In this document: positions 1 through 10,951 of the stretch, in pieces
Position numbering within the stretch: position 1 is the stretch's first letter
Layout: each line of letters begins with the position of its first letter
NCBI GenBank assembly: GCA_026168455.1
Contig: CM047428.1
Location: forward strand, 33,903,255 to 33,967,254
Reading direction: 5' to 3'
DNA: 64,000 nucleotides
Source of the DNA: Theocolax elegans
Taxonomy: Eukaryota > Arthropoda > Insecta > Hymenoptera > Cerocephalidae
Made by a program: the position numbers and the translations under genes
The notes under the pieces: generated by a model
The model's input: only the letters and a program-made list of their open reading frames with translations
The model's database searches: none
Told to the model about the DNA's origin: nothing

Positions 1-1293
1 TTTGGAACATCTCAATCTGAAGATAGATATAATGAAGTATCAATAATTAAAGGAAATAAAAGAAAACCAATGACGAAAGAACAAAAACTAATTGAAGCAG
101 AATGGAAACGTAAATACAGAGAATCTCAATCTGAAGATAGAAAGAACGAAATTGCAATCATAAAAAGGAAGAAAAGAAAACAAATGAATGAAGAGCAAAA
201 ATCATCTGAAGCTGAACGCAAAAGAAATTTTAGAGCATCTCAATCTGTAGATATAAAGAAAGAAATCTCAATAATAAAGAGCGAAAAAAGAAAACAGGTG
301 TCTGAGGAGCAGAAATTAGCTGAAGCAGAACGCAAAAGAAATTTTAGAGCATCTCAATCTGTAGATACAAAGATTGAAATCTCAAGATTAAAGAGCCAAA
401 AAAAAACAGATGTCTGAGGAGCAGAAATTAGCTGAAGCAGAACGCAAAAGAAATTTTAGATCATCTCAATCTGTAGATATAAAGAAAGAAATCTCAATAA
501 TAAAGAACCAAAAAAGAAAACAGGTGTCTGAGGAGTAGAAATTAGCTGTAGCAAAACGCAAAAGAAATTTTAGAGCATCTCAATCTGTAGATACAAAGAT
601 TGAAATCTCAAGATTAAAGAGCAAAAAAAGAGAACACATGACTGAGAAGCAGAAATCAGCTGAAGCTGAACGCAAACGTAATTTTAGAAAATGACAATCT
701 ATTAATAGAAAAAATGAAATTTTAAAAATGAAAAGCCTGAAAAGGAAAAAAATGACTGAAGAACAGAAATTAATTGAAGCAGAACGAAAACGTAAATATA
801 GAAATAAACAATGTGAAGTTAAAGAAATTGAAAATTTGGCTGCATCTCAAGAATTACAGAAGAATGAAAGAATAGAAATAACAAAAATTAAGGGCGAGTT
901 AATAAACCAAATAAGTACTGAAGTCAAATTAAATGATACTGAACAAAATGGAAAATTTATAAAAAATTCGGTAAAACATAAAAAAACCTTAAAACAGATA
1001 TTTTACATGGGAATCCTGTTTATAGCTCATTTTCACAAGAATGGAATTTCGATGAATCTATTATTGAGTGCAATTACCTTGGAAAATTAATTTATGAATG
1101 TGTATTTTGTGAAGCAAAACATTTTAAAAATGAAATTAAAAAAGACAATAGGTATTCTGATTGTTGTCATAGAAATAAAATAAAACTTGAAAATTATAAT
1201 ATTTATCCTGAAAATCTAACAAAATATTTATTGGGACAAGTAACAAAGATAAGAATTTTAGACAAAATATCAGAATGTACAACAATTTATTAG
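1..1293 (+). pseudogene. Helitron N-terminal region with 38-residue repeats and zinc-finger-like motif
   Basis: The frame is already open at base 1 and runs to a stop at 415-417; it then continues in shifted frames to about 1293. The protein is a tandem series of 38-residue units with the pattern EEQK-x-x-EAERKR, then NFRASQSVD or a variant, then a Lys-rich stretch. Equivalent points fall at 94, 208, 322, 434, 548, 662 and 776, a 114-bp period with one 112-bp unit that causes the frameshift near 400. The units are highly charged and likely helical. At about 1099-1175 a C-x2-C followed by C-C-H matches the metal-binding motif usually found upstream of Helitron Rep. Arg/Lys-rich N-termini are common in Helitrons; this regular expansion is more than I would expect. 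Confidence 0.7.
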
Positions 1294-3211
1294 CATTTGC
1301 AAGTTTTGGTGCTAAATTAGCACATTTTTCTACTGTTGGACCACAAGTATTAAAAATATGTGTACAAATATATCATAATACATATGCTTTACACCCAAAT
1401 GAATTAGATCGTCCAAAATTTAGCCAATTGTATATACTTGATAATAAAATTGCAAACGAATACAAATTGTCTCAGTCAAATCAAAATAATTTAGACAAGG
1501 AATTAATACAAGATTTAGATAGTATATTACGTGACATAAATCCATTTGCAAGTGCTTATAAAATGATCCATGAAATTGAACACGAAGAACATGAACGTTC
1601 AATAAGATCAGATCGTCCAATTCAAGAAATTAAAATGTATTTAACTAGAGATAAAGCATTAAAAAACAAATCGCAAATAGCAGTATGTAATAAAGTTGTT
1701 ATCGTTTATGTTGGAGAAAATGAAGAACCACCTTCTAACAGAGATATATGTATTTTTCAAAAAGGAAAAAAACCTCAATTAAATGCAATTATAAACAAAG
1801 ACATTGACCCAATGGTGAGTCCATTAATATTTCCTTTCGGTGATTCAGGTTGGGAACCATGTATGAAAAGTTTATCTGATGAAAAAAAATATAATAATAT
1901 ATCTGCCTTGCAATATTATTCATATAGATCTAGTATTCGAAAAGAATTTAATCCATGTTTAAATCTCAAAAGTTTATCAAACCAGTTTATCCTAAACTCA
2001 TGGTCTAAAGTTGAAAATAAATGGATCAACTTAACAATAAAAATAATAATAAACATGTTTCTATTGGTAAAATGGTTATACTACCGTCTAGTTATATAGG
2101 TAGTCCTAGAACGATGCAACAGAACTTTTTAGATGCAACAACCATAATGCAAAATAATGGAAAACCAGACATTTTTCTGACAATGACGTGCAATCCTAAA
2201 TGGAACGAGATTACAGAAAATTTATTAGAATATGAAAATACGCTTGACAGACCAGATCTGATAGTGCGTGTATTTGACCTAAAAGTAAAGGTATTAATGG
2301 AGGAATTATTGAAACACGAAATTCTTGGTCAAGTTAATTCTTACATTTATGTTATAGAATTTCAAAAACGAGGACTGCCCCACATTCATATGTTATTATG
2401 GTTAACTGAACTAAACAAAATTCGAAATACAGATCAAATTCATAATATCATATGTGCAGAAATTCCTGATAAAAATAAATTTTCGAGACTATATGAATTA
2501 GTAAAACAAAATATGATTCATGCTCCTTGTGGAATTCAGAATAAAAATAGTGTATGTATGGATGGAAGTAAAATATATTGTACAAAACATTATCCAAAAT
2601 GTATTAGTACTACAACACAAACATCTCCTAATGGTTATCCAATTTATCGTAGACGAAATAACGAAATAAAAATAACATAAGTACTCCAACAATAAAATCG
2701 CGGATAACAGTTTTGTTGTTCCATATAATCCATATCTACTTCTAAAACTTGAATGTCACATTAACAGCTTTAATAAAATTCAGTAATACAGAAACAAAAA
2801 ATGTAGAAATTGAAAATGTGCAAAAAGACAATGTTCTAAATTATGACGAAATATCCGAATATATTTCTACAAGGTATGTTTATCCACCCGAGGCTATGTA
2901 TCGTATGAAAGAATATAAATTACATTCGCAATCACATAATGCAATATATAGATTAGCTGTACATCTTGAAGATGAACAATTTGTCTATTTTAAAGAAGGA
3001 TCTGAATGACAAATTAATTAATAAAAATCATCGAACAACATTAACAAGTTGGTTTTTACTAAATTCATCTGATGTGAAAGCCAAGAAGTATTTTTATGGT
3101 GAAATTCCTCAATATTATGTTTACGACAAGATAAAAAAAGAATGGAACAAGCAAAAAAAGTTTACTAAACCCATTCTAGTCAGAATGTTTCATGTAAATC
3201 CTAAAGATTGA
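1275..3211 (+). pseudogene. Helitron Rep (HUH endonuclease) domain, broken
   Basis: Rep nicks and joins DNA during rolling-circle transposition. The segment 1275-2099 holds the conserved block with GPQVLKICVQIYHN and, later, the PLIFPFGDSGW stretch. The frame shifts by 2021. At 2381-2389 the HUH pair is clear as PHIHMLLW, preceded by FLTMTCNPKW. After 2680 the frame shifts again; sequence with VVPYNPYLL leads into the block with ISTRYVYPPEAMYRM (2850-2910). Between these, where the family normally has the two catalytic tyrosines (pattern KYL-x-KYVYKG), only an ALIKFSN-like stretch is readable. The nucleophile therefore seems to be lost. An in-frame TGA at 3209-3211 separates it from the next conserved block. 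Confidence 0.8.
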
Positions 3212-5178
3212 GAACGATTTTTTCTTAGATTATTATTACTTCATGTACGTGGGGCCGAATCTTTTGAAGATATACGCTCATACGAAGGCGTTGTTTATGA
3301 TACATTTTATGAAGCATGTATAGTTAGAGGTTTAATCATTACTGATAATGAATGGGATAAATGTTTAGAAGAAAATTGTAATTTTCAATTTCCACAGGCA
3401 CTATGTGAACTTTTCGCTTTCATTATATCATTTGATCACAATTTTGATGCCTTGAAACTTTATAATAAGTATAAAAACATTTCTTTGATCCTAAATTACC
3501 TGAAATTTTAGGAGAAAAAAAGGCTTTAAAAATTATAGACAACGTTTTATCAAAACATAATTTAACATTGCAACAATTTAATTTACCTAATATTGATAAT
3601 ATTGATAATGAAAATCACAATGATATGTTTTATAATGTTATTATTGAATTAATGTTAATATTGTTAAAATCTTTAACATTGGAACAAAAAACAATATTTG
3701 ATACAATAGTAGAAGCAGTTTACGATAATAAAAAAGAAAATTTATATTTTATAGATGGTCCTGGTGGTAGTGGAAAAAGTTACTTATTAAATGCTATTAT
3801 AAAATTTGTGAAATTAAACAAAATACCAGAGTTAGCAGTTGCTTGGACTGGTATTGCAGCAAATTTATTAATAGGTGGTAAAACTATCCATTCAACATTT
3901 AAAATACCACAATTTATAATAAAATAAATTAAATTTAAACGAACAATCAACATGAAACATTTCACCAAATTCACAAATTGGTCAAATTTTAAAAAATATT
4001 AAATTAATAATTTGGGATGAAATATCAATGACTTGTAAATATGCATTAGAAGCTATAGATATTTTTTTCAGAGATTTATGTCGAAATAATAAACCGTTTG
4101 GTGGTAAAATATTAGTAACATCTGACGATTTTCGACAAACACTTCCTATAGTTCGATACGGAAATAGAACTCAAATATTAGAATCATGTGTAAAAAGTAG
4201 TTCTTTATGGCAATTATTTCAAAAACTTACATTAAATAATAATTTAAGATTGTATGATAAATGAATTTATTGATCTCCATAAGCCAAAGAAATTTAAGAT
4301 TGGTCAATTCAAACAGTATGTTTAAAACGTGGTTATTAAATATTGGAGAAAATAAAAATATTACAAAATTTGAAATTGATAATAACGGTATAAAAATTCC
4401 TTCAGAATTTATTACATTTAATAATTTGATAGATGATATTTTTGGTAATAAAATAAATATTGATGATTTACATACTCTTAAAGACAAAGTAATTCTTTCA
4501 CCTATAAATAGTGATGTTTTAGCGATTAATAACGAAATAATTGAAAGAATTGAAGGTGACGGTAAGATATATTTAAGCATTGATAGTATTACTAATGATG
4601 AAAATAATAAGTTGGATGAAACAATAACAATAGATTTTATAAATTCATTAATACCAAATGGTTGACCACCGCATAAATTAGTATTAAAAAAAGGAATGAT
4701 CGTTATGTTACTTAGGAATTTGCATTTAGATGGAGGTTTATGTAATGGTACCAGGCTCATGATTACAGAATTAAAACAGTACACTATATATGGAGAAATT
4801 ATAACACGTAAAAATTCAGGACAAATTGTGATGATTCCAAGAATAGATTTATGTCTATCAAAGGATGATATACCTTTCAATATGGTTAGACGACAATTTC
4901 CTATTAGACCAAGTTTCGCTATGACCATAAATAAAGCACAAGGTCAATCATTTAAAAAAGTAGGTCTATATTTACCAAGACCTGTATTTAGTCATGGTCA
5001 ATTATATGTTGCATTATCAAGAGTTACAGATGAAAAAAATCTAAAAATAAAATTTTCGAAATCGTCAGTGATACTCACTAATACAGGAGATATACTTAAT
5101 ATAAATGAGAGTAATTTAAATAATAATGTAATAATATATACAACGAATGTAGTTTTTTCTGAAGTGTTTGATACTTAA
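3212..5178 (+). pseudogene. Helitron PIF1-like helicase domain, broken
   Basis: Superfamily 1 DNA helicase of the Helitron RepHel protein, expected to unwind DNA during transposition. After the stop at 3211 the same frame continues with a conserved linker block (ERFFLRLLLLHVRGAESFED). Walker A, GPGGSGKS, lies at 3757-3780. Walker B, WDEIS, is at 4013-4027 in another frame. The motif DDFRQTLPIV follows near 4120-4150. The last segment, 4696-5178, holds FAMTINKAQGQSF and YVALSRVT, which are motifs V and VI. Stops or shifts at about 3927, 4264 and 4665 break the chain. The individual motifs look well kept, so decay is recent enough for easy recognition. Confidence 0.85.
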
Positions 5179-5319
5179 ATAGTTATTTTTTATTTTTAAA
5201 AATCAATTTAAGGTCGACTTATTAGGCAAACGAATTATAAAATAATAAGATATAAGCATCAAACAAAATTTGTAGATAAAATTACGTATAATAAAGAATA
5301 TTTTTCAAGTATACATTAT

Positions 5320-5850
5320 TTACATCAAGCAACATTTCAATATATCATTACTTAAGAAATAAACAAATATTAAAATATTAGTTGTCTGCATTAAGCGACA
5401 TTTTATTGGAAAAATTATTTATGAAATATATAAATTTTAAAATAATCAACTGTCTGCATCAAGCGACATTTTTTTACTAAAATACTGAAGAAATAAACAA
5501 ATTAAAAATTTATTGTCTGCATCAAGCGACATTTTTTTACTAAAATACTGAAGAAATAAACAAATTAAAAATTCATTGTCTGCATCAAGAGACATTTATT
5601 ACTAAAATACTGAAGAAATAAACAAATTTAAAATTCATTGTCTGCATCAAGCGACATTTTTTTACTAAAATACTGAAGAAATAAACAAATTTAAAATTCA
5701 TTGTCTGCATCAAACGACATTTTATTGACATAATTATTTATAAAATATACAAATTTTAAAATAATTAGTTGTCTAATATAGCATTAATTAAATATCAATT
5801 AAAATATTTGGATAATACTTGTTAGAATACATTGTCTGCAAAAAGTGATA
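5320..5850 (+). repeat. 63-bp tandem repeat downstream of Helitron helicase
   Basis: Units with the core TGTCTGCATCAAGCGACATT start at 5451, 5514, 5577, 5639 and 5702, a 62-63 bp period. Degenerate units at about 5383, 5768 and 5830 flank them. The rest of each unit is AT-rich. It lies between the helicase stop and the candidate Helitron 3' end, so it is probably part of the element's 3' non-coding region. Confidence 0.85.
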
Positions 5851-6380
5851 TTATTTTAGAACTTTGTTTAGATATTAATGAAACAAAAAATTACAACATA
5901 TATAAAATAAATACGAATATACGAGATGCCATATTATATTATTTATTTTATTTTTAATGCAGCCATATTGGAACGTATATTTTTATCAAGTTTAAAATAT
6001 TGACGTATTATACCATACATAATTTTGAAATATATATATGTTAGAAAATCAAATATTTGAAACTTTTAATACACATTATATTTACGTTCATTATATGACA
6101 GTCTCAAGCCTGTAAATGCAAAGAGAAAATAATACAAACCAACATTCGAAAATAAACTGTTATAGTTAAATATCATGATGAGTAAAAGGAATAAATTGTA
6201 TACATTTTTTAAAATAAAATATTTCATAATTTATTTTTATTTGTTTTAATAATATAACAACAAATTTTAATTAATAGTTTAAAGCACATGAAAAAAATTG
6301 GTTTGAAAATAAAATAAAATAATTGTATCGTTTAAAATTTATTTGTTATAAACTAATAATAAATTTAAGACTACACTTTA
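5851..6380. other. AT-rich non-coding stretch
   Basis: AT-rich DNA with no coding signal, no clear repeats and no RNA gene that I can support. Probably the remaining 3' non-coding part of the Helitron. Confidence 0.5.
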
Positions 6381-6411
6381 TAATCAACGTCTAGCCTCAA
6401 AAATGTAATTC

Positions 6412-6450
6412 AACCGAGGGAGCGTTAGCGACCGAGGTAATATGGCTAGT
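6412..6450 (+). mobile_element. Candidate Helitron 3' terminus (CTAG then T)
   Basis: A GC-rich patch with two ACCGAGG blocks around AGCGTTAGCG is followed by GGCTAG and then T. Helitrons end in CTRR, usually 10-15 bases after a GC-rich hairpin. The CTAG and the GC-rich patch fit, but the patch forms direct rather than inverted repeats, so the hairpin criterion is not met by eye. Confidence 0.35.
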
Positions 6451-6557
6451 TATAATTAAAATGTTTCCTGAAATAGCGTCCGGTCTCCGGCGTCCGGTGT
6501 CCGGCGCCCGTTATTAGTTATTTATTATTTATATATTTTTATTATAATATATTATAT

Positions 6558-6618
6558 ATTTGTGTGTGTGTGTGTGTGCGCGTGTGTGTGTGTGTGTGCG
6601 TGCGTGTGTGTGTGTGTT
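6558..6618. repeat. (TG)n microsatellite with GCGC interruptions
   Basis: Nearly pure TG/GT dinucleotide run broken by short CG-containing steps, ending in a T tract. About 50 bp upstream (6475-6512) is a cluster of short TCCGG-containing repeats. Confidence 0.9.
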
Positions 6619-6659
6619 TTTTTTGAAGTGAGCCTCCGTCATTCAGTGACTTTTATTTT

Positions 6660-7250
6660 ATATTATATTAATTTATATTATTATATTATTATATACTGGG
6701 GGTAAGTGTATGAATGTAATGGGTAAGGGTAAAAGGATGAGGGTAAAGAGGTGAGATTGAAGAAGTAAATTTTTACTATTCTTTATTATAGTATATTTTT
6801 AGTAGTTATTTTAACGGTAATTAGATAAAATCTATTTAATTTAATGTTTTTGTCAGACATTGTATGAGGAAGCTACGTGCTAATTGTAATTAGCAGCGGT
6901 TTTTTAATTTTAGTATCTCTTAAACCTATAGATAATACATTATTTAGATCACTAAATACAACTTTATGTAATTCTGTGTGTGAAGTTTGTGCGTGAGGCG
7001 GTTTCTTCCGTGCGGTTACTTCACACACTTATTACTTCGAGCACAGATTTTTAATTAAAGCTCCAAGTGACGCCTCGCTTTGCATTTCACGCACTACCAA
7101 ATAAGAAAAATGTGGTGGGGATGTAGTAGTTTACGAAAAGTCTTATCAATCCTTTATCATTTATTATCATACTCATCATGTTTAGTACTTTCTTAATTAC
7201 TTAAATATATTACTTACTTATTAAATATATTATTAAATATATTATTACAC
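6660..7250. other. Non-coding stretch with one strong hairpin
   Basis: AT-rich DNA between the Helitron and the Gypsy element. It holds TGTGTGAAGT at about 6976-6985 and its exact complement ACTTCACACA at about 7018-7027. A looser pair (GCGTGAGGCG, then CGCCTC and CACGCAC) surrounds 6990-7095. No reading frame or RNA gene is supported. No Gypsy 5' LTR is seen here. Confidence 0.5.
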
Positions 7251-7279
7251 AACCCGAACGAGCGGAAGAATGGCTATTA

Positions 7280-8700
7280 TTGGTCTCAGACGAGGGAAAC
7301 ATTTTTAAAATCGCTCGATCGTTCTCCCAGACATTGGTGGAGCTTATCCAGAAAGTGAATGACCTTACGAAGAAGGTGGATAAGCTGATGTCCGAGCGCA
7401 CTCTAACCGCTCACAGCACGAGATTGGATGGTGCCAACCAATCTCACCATGTGCAATTTCAGGACACATATACGTGTCACGGTCCTGATGTGAGCGAAAT
7501 AAGTGAGGCGCAAGTAAATGGCGAGCAACAACGCACAAGCGCCTCTAAGACAAAGCCTGATGGAGCTTGGAAGGGGGGAATGCGCGCGAATCCCAGAGGA
7601 TTCCACAAGCGCGCAGCTCGCCAAACAATAGTCGGACATTTTCAATACCAAGCTTCTCTGCGTCATCGAGGTTGCATGGAACACGTCGGGACGCCGGCGG
7701 CATTGTTAGGAAGTGGCAGGTCCAGTTCTCTGGCGACAAGAGCCAGAGCATCGACGCCTTCCTAACCAGGATCGAGGATTGCAGGATCCTGGCTAACCTG
7801 TCAGAGGACGAGTTATTGTCGTCACTCTCGGAAATTCTGACAGACACTGCCGTCACGTGGTACCAGAATGAGAAACACAAGTGGCACTCCTGGCAAGATT
7901 TTGTGACTTCGGCTAAACGTTGGTACGGAATGAGCCAACGTTTCCAGCAGAGGATCATCGCCGAGTCCAAAGCACGTACTCAAGGTCCCGATGAATCGGT
8001 TAGGGACTATATGACGTGCTCTATCACAATAATGCGAAAGACAGTCCCTACGCCGACTGAAGCACAGCAGCTCGATCATTTGTATCGGAACATACTGCCA
8101 CAGCTTCAACGGCTGTTCAAGAAAGCGGAAGTGAGCTCAATTGAACAGATGCTGGACCTCGCCACGGTAGCGGAGCAGACGATAGAAGGAGAGAAAGTAT
8201 ATCGTCTACCACCTACGGAGGAAGAGTCTCTGCTTCCCGAAATGGCGTATAAGCCGAAGCGGAAAAAAGGTTCGCCGAAGGCTAAGGTAGCGGCCGCTGA
8301 GGTAAACTCAGCCAAACCAAGCGAGCCAGACGTCGTCGACCGCATCGCAAAGATGCTGGAGGATGCGCTGTGGTCCATCGTCTCCCAATTGGCGTCGACG
8401 ACTCGACAGTCCCGTAGGAGAAGCCCAAGCTCTGGCTCTCCAGAGAAAGTCTCGCCGGTCGACCGATCTTCAAAGAGAAGGAGGTTTGGCAGACCTAATG
8501 GCCCGAGCAAGAGCTCCGGACACAGGCAGGAGAAGAAGAGTGCTAGTCCACCGAGGGAAAAAGGGAAGGAACAGCCGAAAAACCGAATGGGGTCGACTTT
8601 CGATCCGACTAAGCCTCTTACCTGCGGTGGCTCCGGGAAAATTGGCTATTCCCGCAGGTACTGTCCGGTGTGCTCGGGAAACGCCAAAGGGAGTGGTTAA
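7280..8700 (+). pseudogene. gag: Gypsy gag (capsid/nucleocapsid), frameshifted
   Basis: Structural protein that packages element RNA into virus-like particles. The first part (7280 to about 7700) is in one frame; from about 7680 the main frame runs to a TAA at 8698-8700. A capsid-type stretch with AVTWYQNEKHKWHSWQDF followed by YGMSQRFQQR matches the retrotransposon gag family. The middle is Pro/Ser/Lys-rich and basic. Near the C-terminus a single zinc knuckle is visible but decayed: Cys, then Gly-Gly-Ser where the second Cys is expected, and Tyr where His is expected, then Cys. Pol follows in a different frame, as in many Gypsy elements that use frameshifting. Confidence 0.82.
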
Positions 8701-9260
8701 TCGGGACGAAAACCGCAACCCAAGAGCTTGAGTCCCCGCTGTCCCAGGTGAGTTCGGGACAGACCCGCTCCGACCATAAGGATGGTCCAGAGAGGAAAGG
8801 AAATGGGCCTCAAAAGGAGAAACGGTCCCAAGAAGCCAACAGACCCACCTTGTCCTACAAACCAGAGGATGAGAGTCGTAGGTGGCTTCTCGTGTAGATT
8901 GAGGATTTTCGTATAAGAGCCTTATACGACCCCGGAGCCTCTACAACCGTGATGGGACCCAGCAGTCTGCAAATCGCCGCAGCATCGGGCAAGGAGCTCA
9001 TTGTTGCGAACGCCGGACGCGTCAAGATGGCGGATGGTAGTTACTAACCGCTAAACGGTCATGTGGTCTTACCTTTTACTGTCGGAAATGAGACACGTGA
9101 AATAAGAGTAGCGATCATACCAAACCTTGACGCCGAATGCTACGTAGGAGTAAATTTCGTACGAGCATTCAGAGTCATATGGGATCCGGATAGCGACCGC
9201 CTGTTCCTCAAGGACAGCAAGCAGCAATCCACCTCGAAGTTGCTGGCACAGGGGGTATAG
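8701..9260 (+). pseudogene. Gypsy aspartic protease region, with in-frame stops
   Basis: Retroviral-type aspartic protease that cleaves Gag-Pol. The active site reads YDPGAST at 8923-8943, where the family has D-T/S-G-A; the second position is Pro, one base away from Thr. Downstream, PFTVGNETREIRVAIIP and a YVGVNFVRAF stretch fit the flap and C-terminal part of a pepsin-like retropepsin. In-frame stops occur at 8895-8897 and about 9046. A frameshift near 9240 leads into the RT frame. Non-functional. Confidence 0.72.
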
Positions 9261-10951
9261 CCACCCTTTCGTCCCCTGGGATAGCGGATGCAACCGAAGC
9301 GGAAAGGGAAGAGCTGCGAGCGCTAGTAAGCAAAGTGCTGTCTAATACTTCTCCCAAAATCGGGCGAACCCAACTCATCGAGCACTCGATTGACGTGGGA
9401 TCAGCTCGCCCGATAAAGCAGAAGTATTACCCGGTGTCGGAGAAGATCCAGGAGGAGATGCACCGCCAGGTCCGAGAGATGCTAGATTTAGAGATCATAG
9501 AGCCCTCGGACAGCGGTTGGTCAAGCCCCGTGGTGATGGTAAGCAAGGAGAACGGATCACGTCGGTTTTGCATTGACTTTAGGAAAGTCAATGCGCTAAC
9601 GAAATCAGACGCTTATCCCCTCCTGTTCATGCAGGATATCTTGCGCAAGCTGAAGAGATGTCGGTACATTAGTACTCTGGACATGAACTCAGCGTATCAT
9701 CAAATACCTCTCCAGAAGGAATCGCGTCCTTATACGGCTTTCACAGTCCCGGGGATGGGACTGTATCAGTTTAAGCGGATGCCATACGCCGGCACGACCT
9801 TTCAACACATGATTGACCAAGTTGTTGGTCCTGATCTCGAGGACAATGCCTTTTCTTACCTCGATGACATTATCATAGTCACCGAGACATTTGAGGGGTA
9901 CAAGAAATATTTCGAGATGGTGCTGAAAAGACTGACCGAAGCTAACTTGACAGTAAATAAAGACAAGTGTGTCTTTTGTCAGGATGAGGTGAGATATCAT
10001 GGTGTGTTGGTCAACAGGGATGGAGTTCGTCCCGACCCAGCCAAGACAGAGCCTATAAGGGTTTATCCGGCTCCCAAGAACCTCAAACAGCTTCGACGAT
10101 TCCTCGGTATGGCGTCGTCGTATCGGCGTTTTATGTCGGATTACGCCACGATTGCTGAGCCGCTTACCCGTCTAACAAAGAAGAACCAAGGGTACGAGTG
10201 GTTAGATGAACAGGAGCAAGCCTTTCAGCAACTGAAGGCCCTGATCATGACTGCTCCAGTTCTTTAACGTCCCAGTGCAGATGGACTGTTTAGCCTGCAC
10301 ACGGACGCGAGCGATACCGGCATAGGAGCCGTGCTCGTCCAAGAGATAGACGGAGAGGAAAGAGTCATTGAGTTTGCCAGTCGCATTCTCACAGCACCCG
10401 AGAAGAATTATAGCATTACAGAGAGAGAATGCTTGGCCGTGGTCTGGGCTATTAATAAGTTCAGACCTTACATCGAAGGGTACCACTTCAAAGTGATAAC
10501 GGATCACAGTAGTCTTCGCTGGTTATGTTATATGAGAAATCCAACCAGCCGACTAGCAAGATGGGCTCTAGAGCTTCAAGTTCATGGCTTTGTCGTCGTG
10601 CACAGAATAGGAGCCCTGCATCACGTTGCCGATGCCCTATCTCGCATGTATGAAGACGACGAGCCTACAGTAGCAGCAATGTCGTGGGCTCAAACTACTG
10701 AAGATCCTTGGTACCTAGACTGGATCAAGAACGTTTCCGACAGACCTCGTAATTTCCCCTACTGGAAACTAGTCGGAGGAAATCTATACATCTATCGCCC
10801 CGACAAAGAATTAGATGAAGTGATGGATGACGAGCAAGCATGGAAGCTGGTCGTACCCGTAGAGAATCGTCACTCTATTCTGAGAGAGTGTCACGACGAC
10901 CCCTCAGCTGGCCATCTCGGAAGAGAAAAGACATTCGCCCGCGTGACCTAA
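9239..10951 (+). pseudogene. pol: Gypsy reverse transcriptase and RNase H
   Basis: Copies element RNA into DNA. The frame is open from about 9239 and broken by TAA at 10265-10267. The RT shows RFCIDFRKVNALT, then STLDMNSAYHQIPL (first catalytic Asp), and YLDD at 9857-9868. The block before FQ that usually reads PFGLxNAP is shortened to MPYAGTTFQ, suggesting a small deletion. RNase H follows the stop in the same frame, with LHTDASDTGIGAVL, TERECLAVVWA, ITDHSSLRWL and HHVADALSRM providing the D, E, D, D residues. The next stop is at 10949-10951, after the start of the integrase zinc domain. Confidence 0.9.

Larger units (their letters stand above)
1..6449 (+). mobile_element. Decayed autonomous Helitron (copy 1), 5' end outside window
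   Basis: Rolling-circle DNA transposon remnant. In order it shows a repetitive basic N-terminus, a Cys/His-rich motif, a Rep (HUH) domain and a PIF1-type helicase, which is the RepHel order typical of Helitrons. The coding path changes frame many times and has in-frame stops, so it is inactive. The 5' end is not in the window. A possible 3' end is the CTAG at 6446-6449 followed by T, fitting Helitron insertion between A and T, but I could not see a convincing terminal hairpin. The coding assignment is sure; the right boundary is tentative. Confidence 0.85.
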
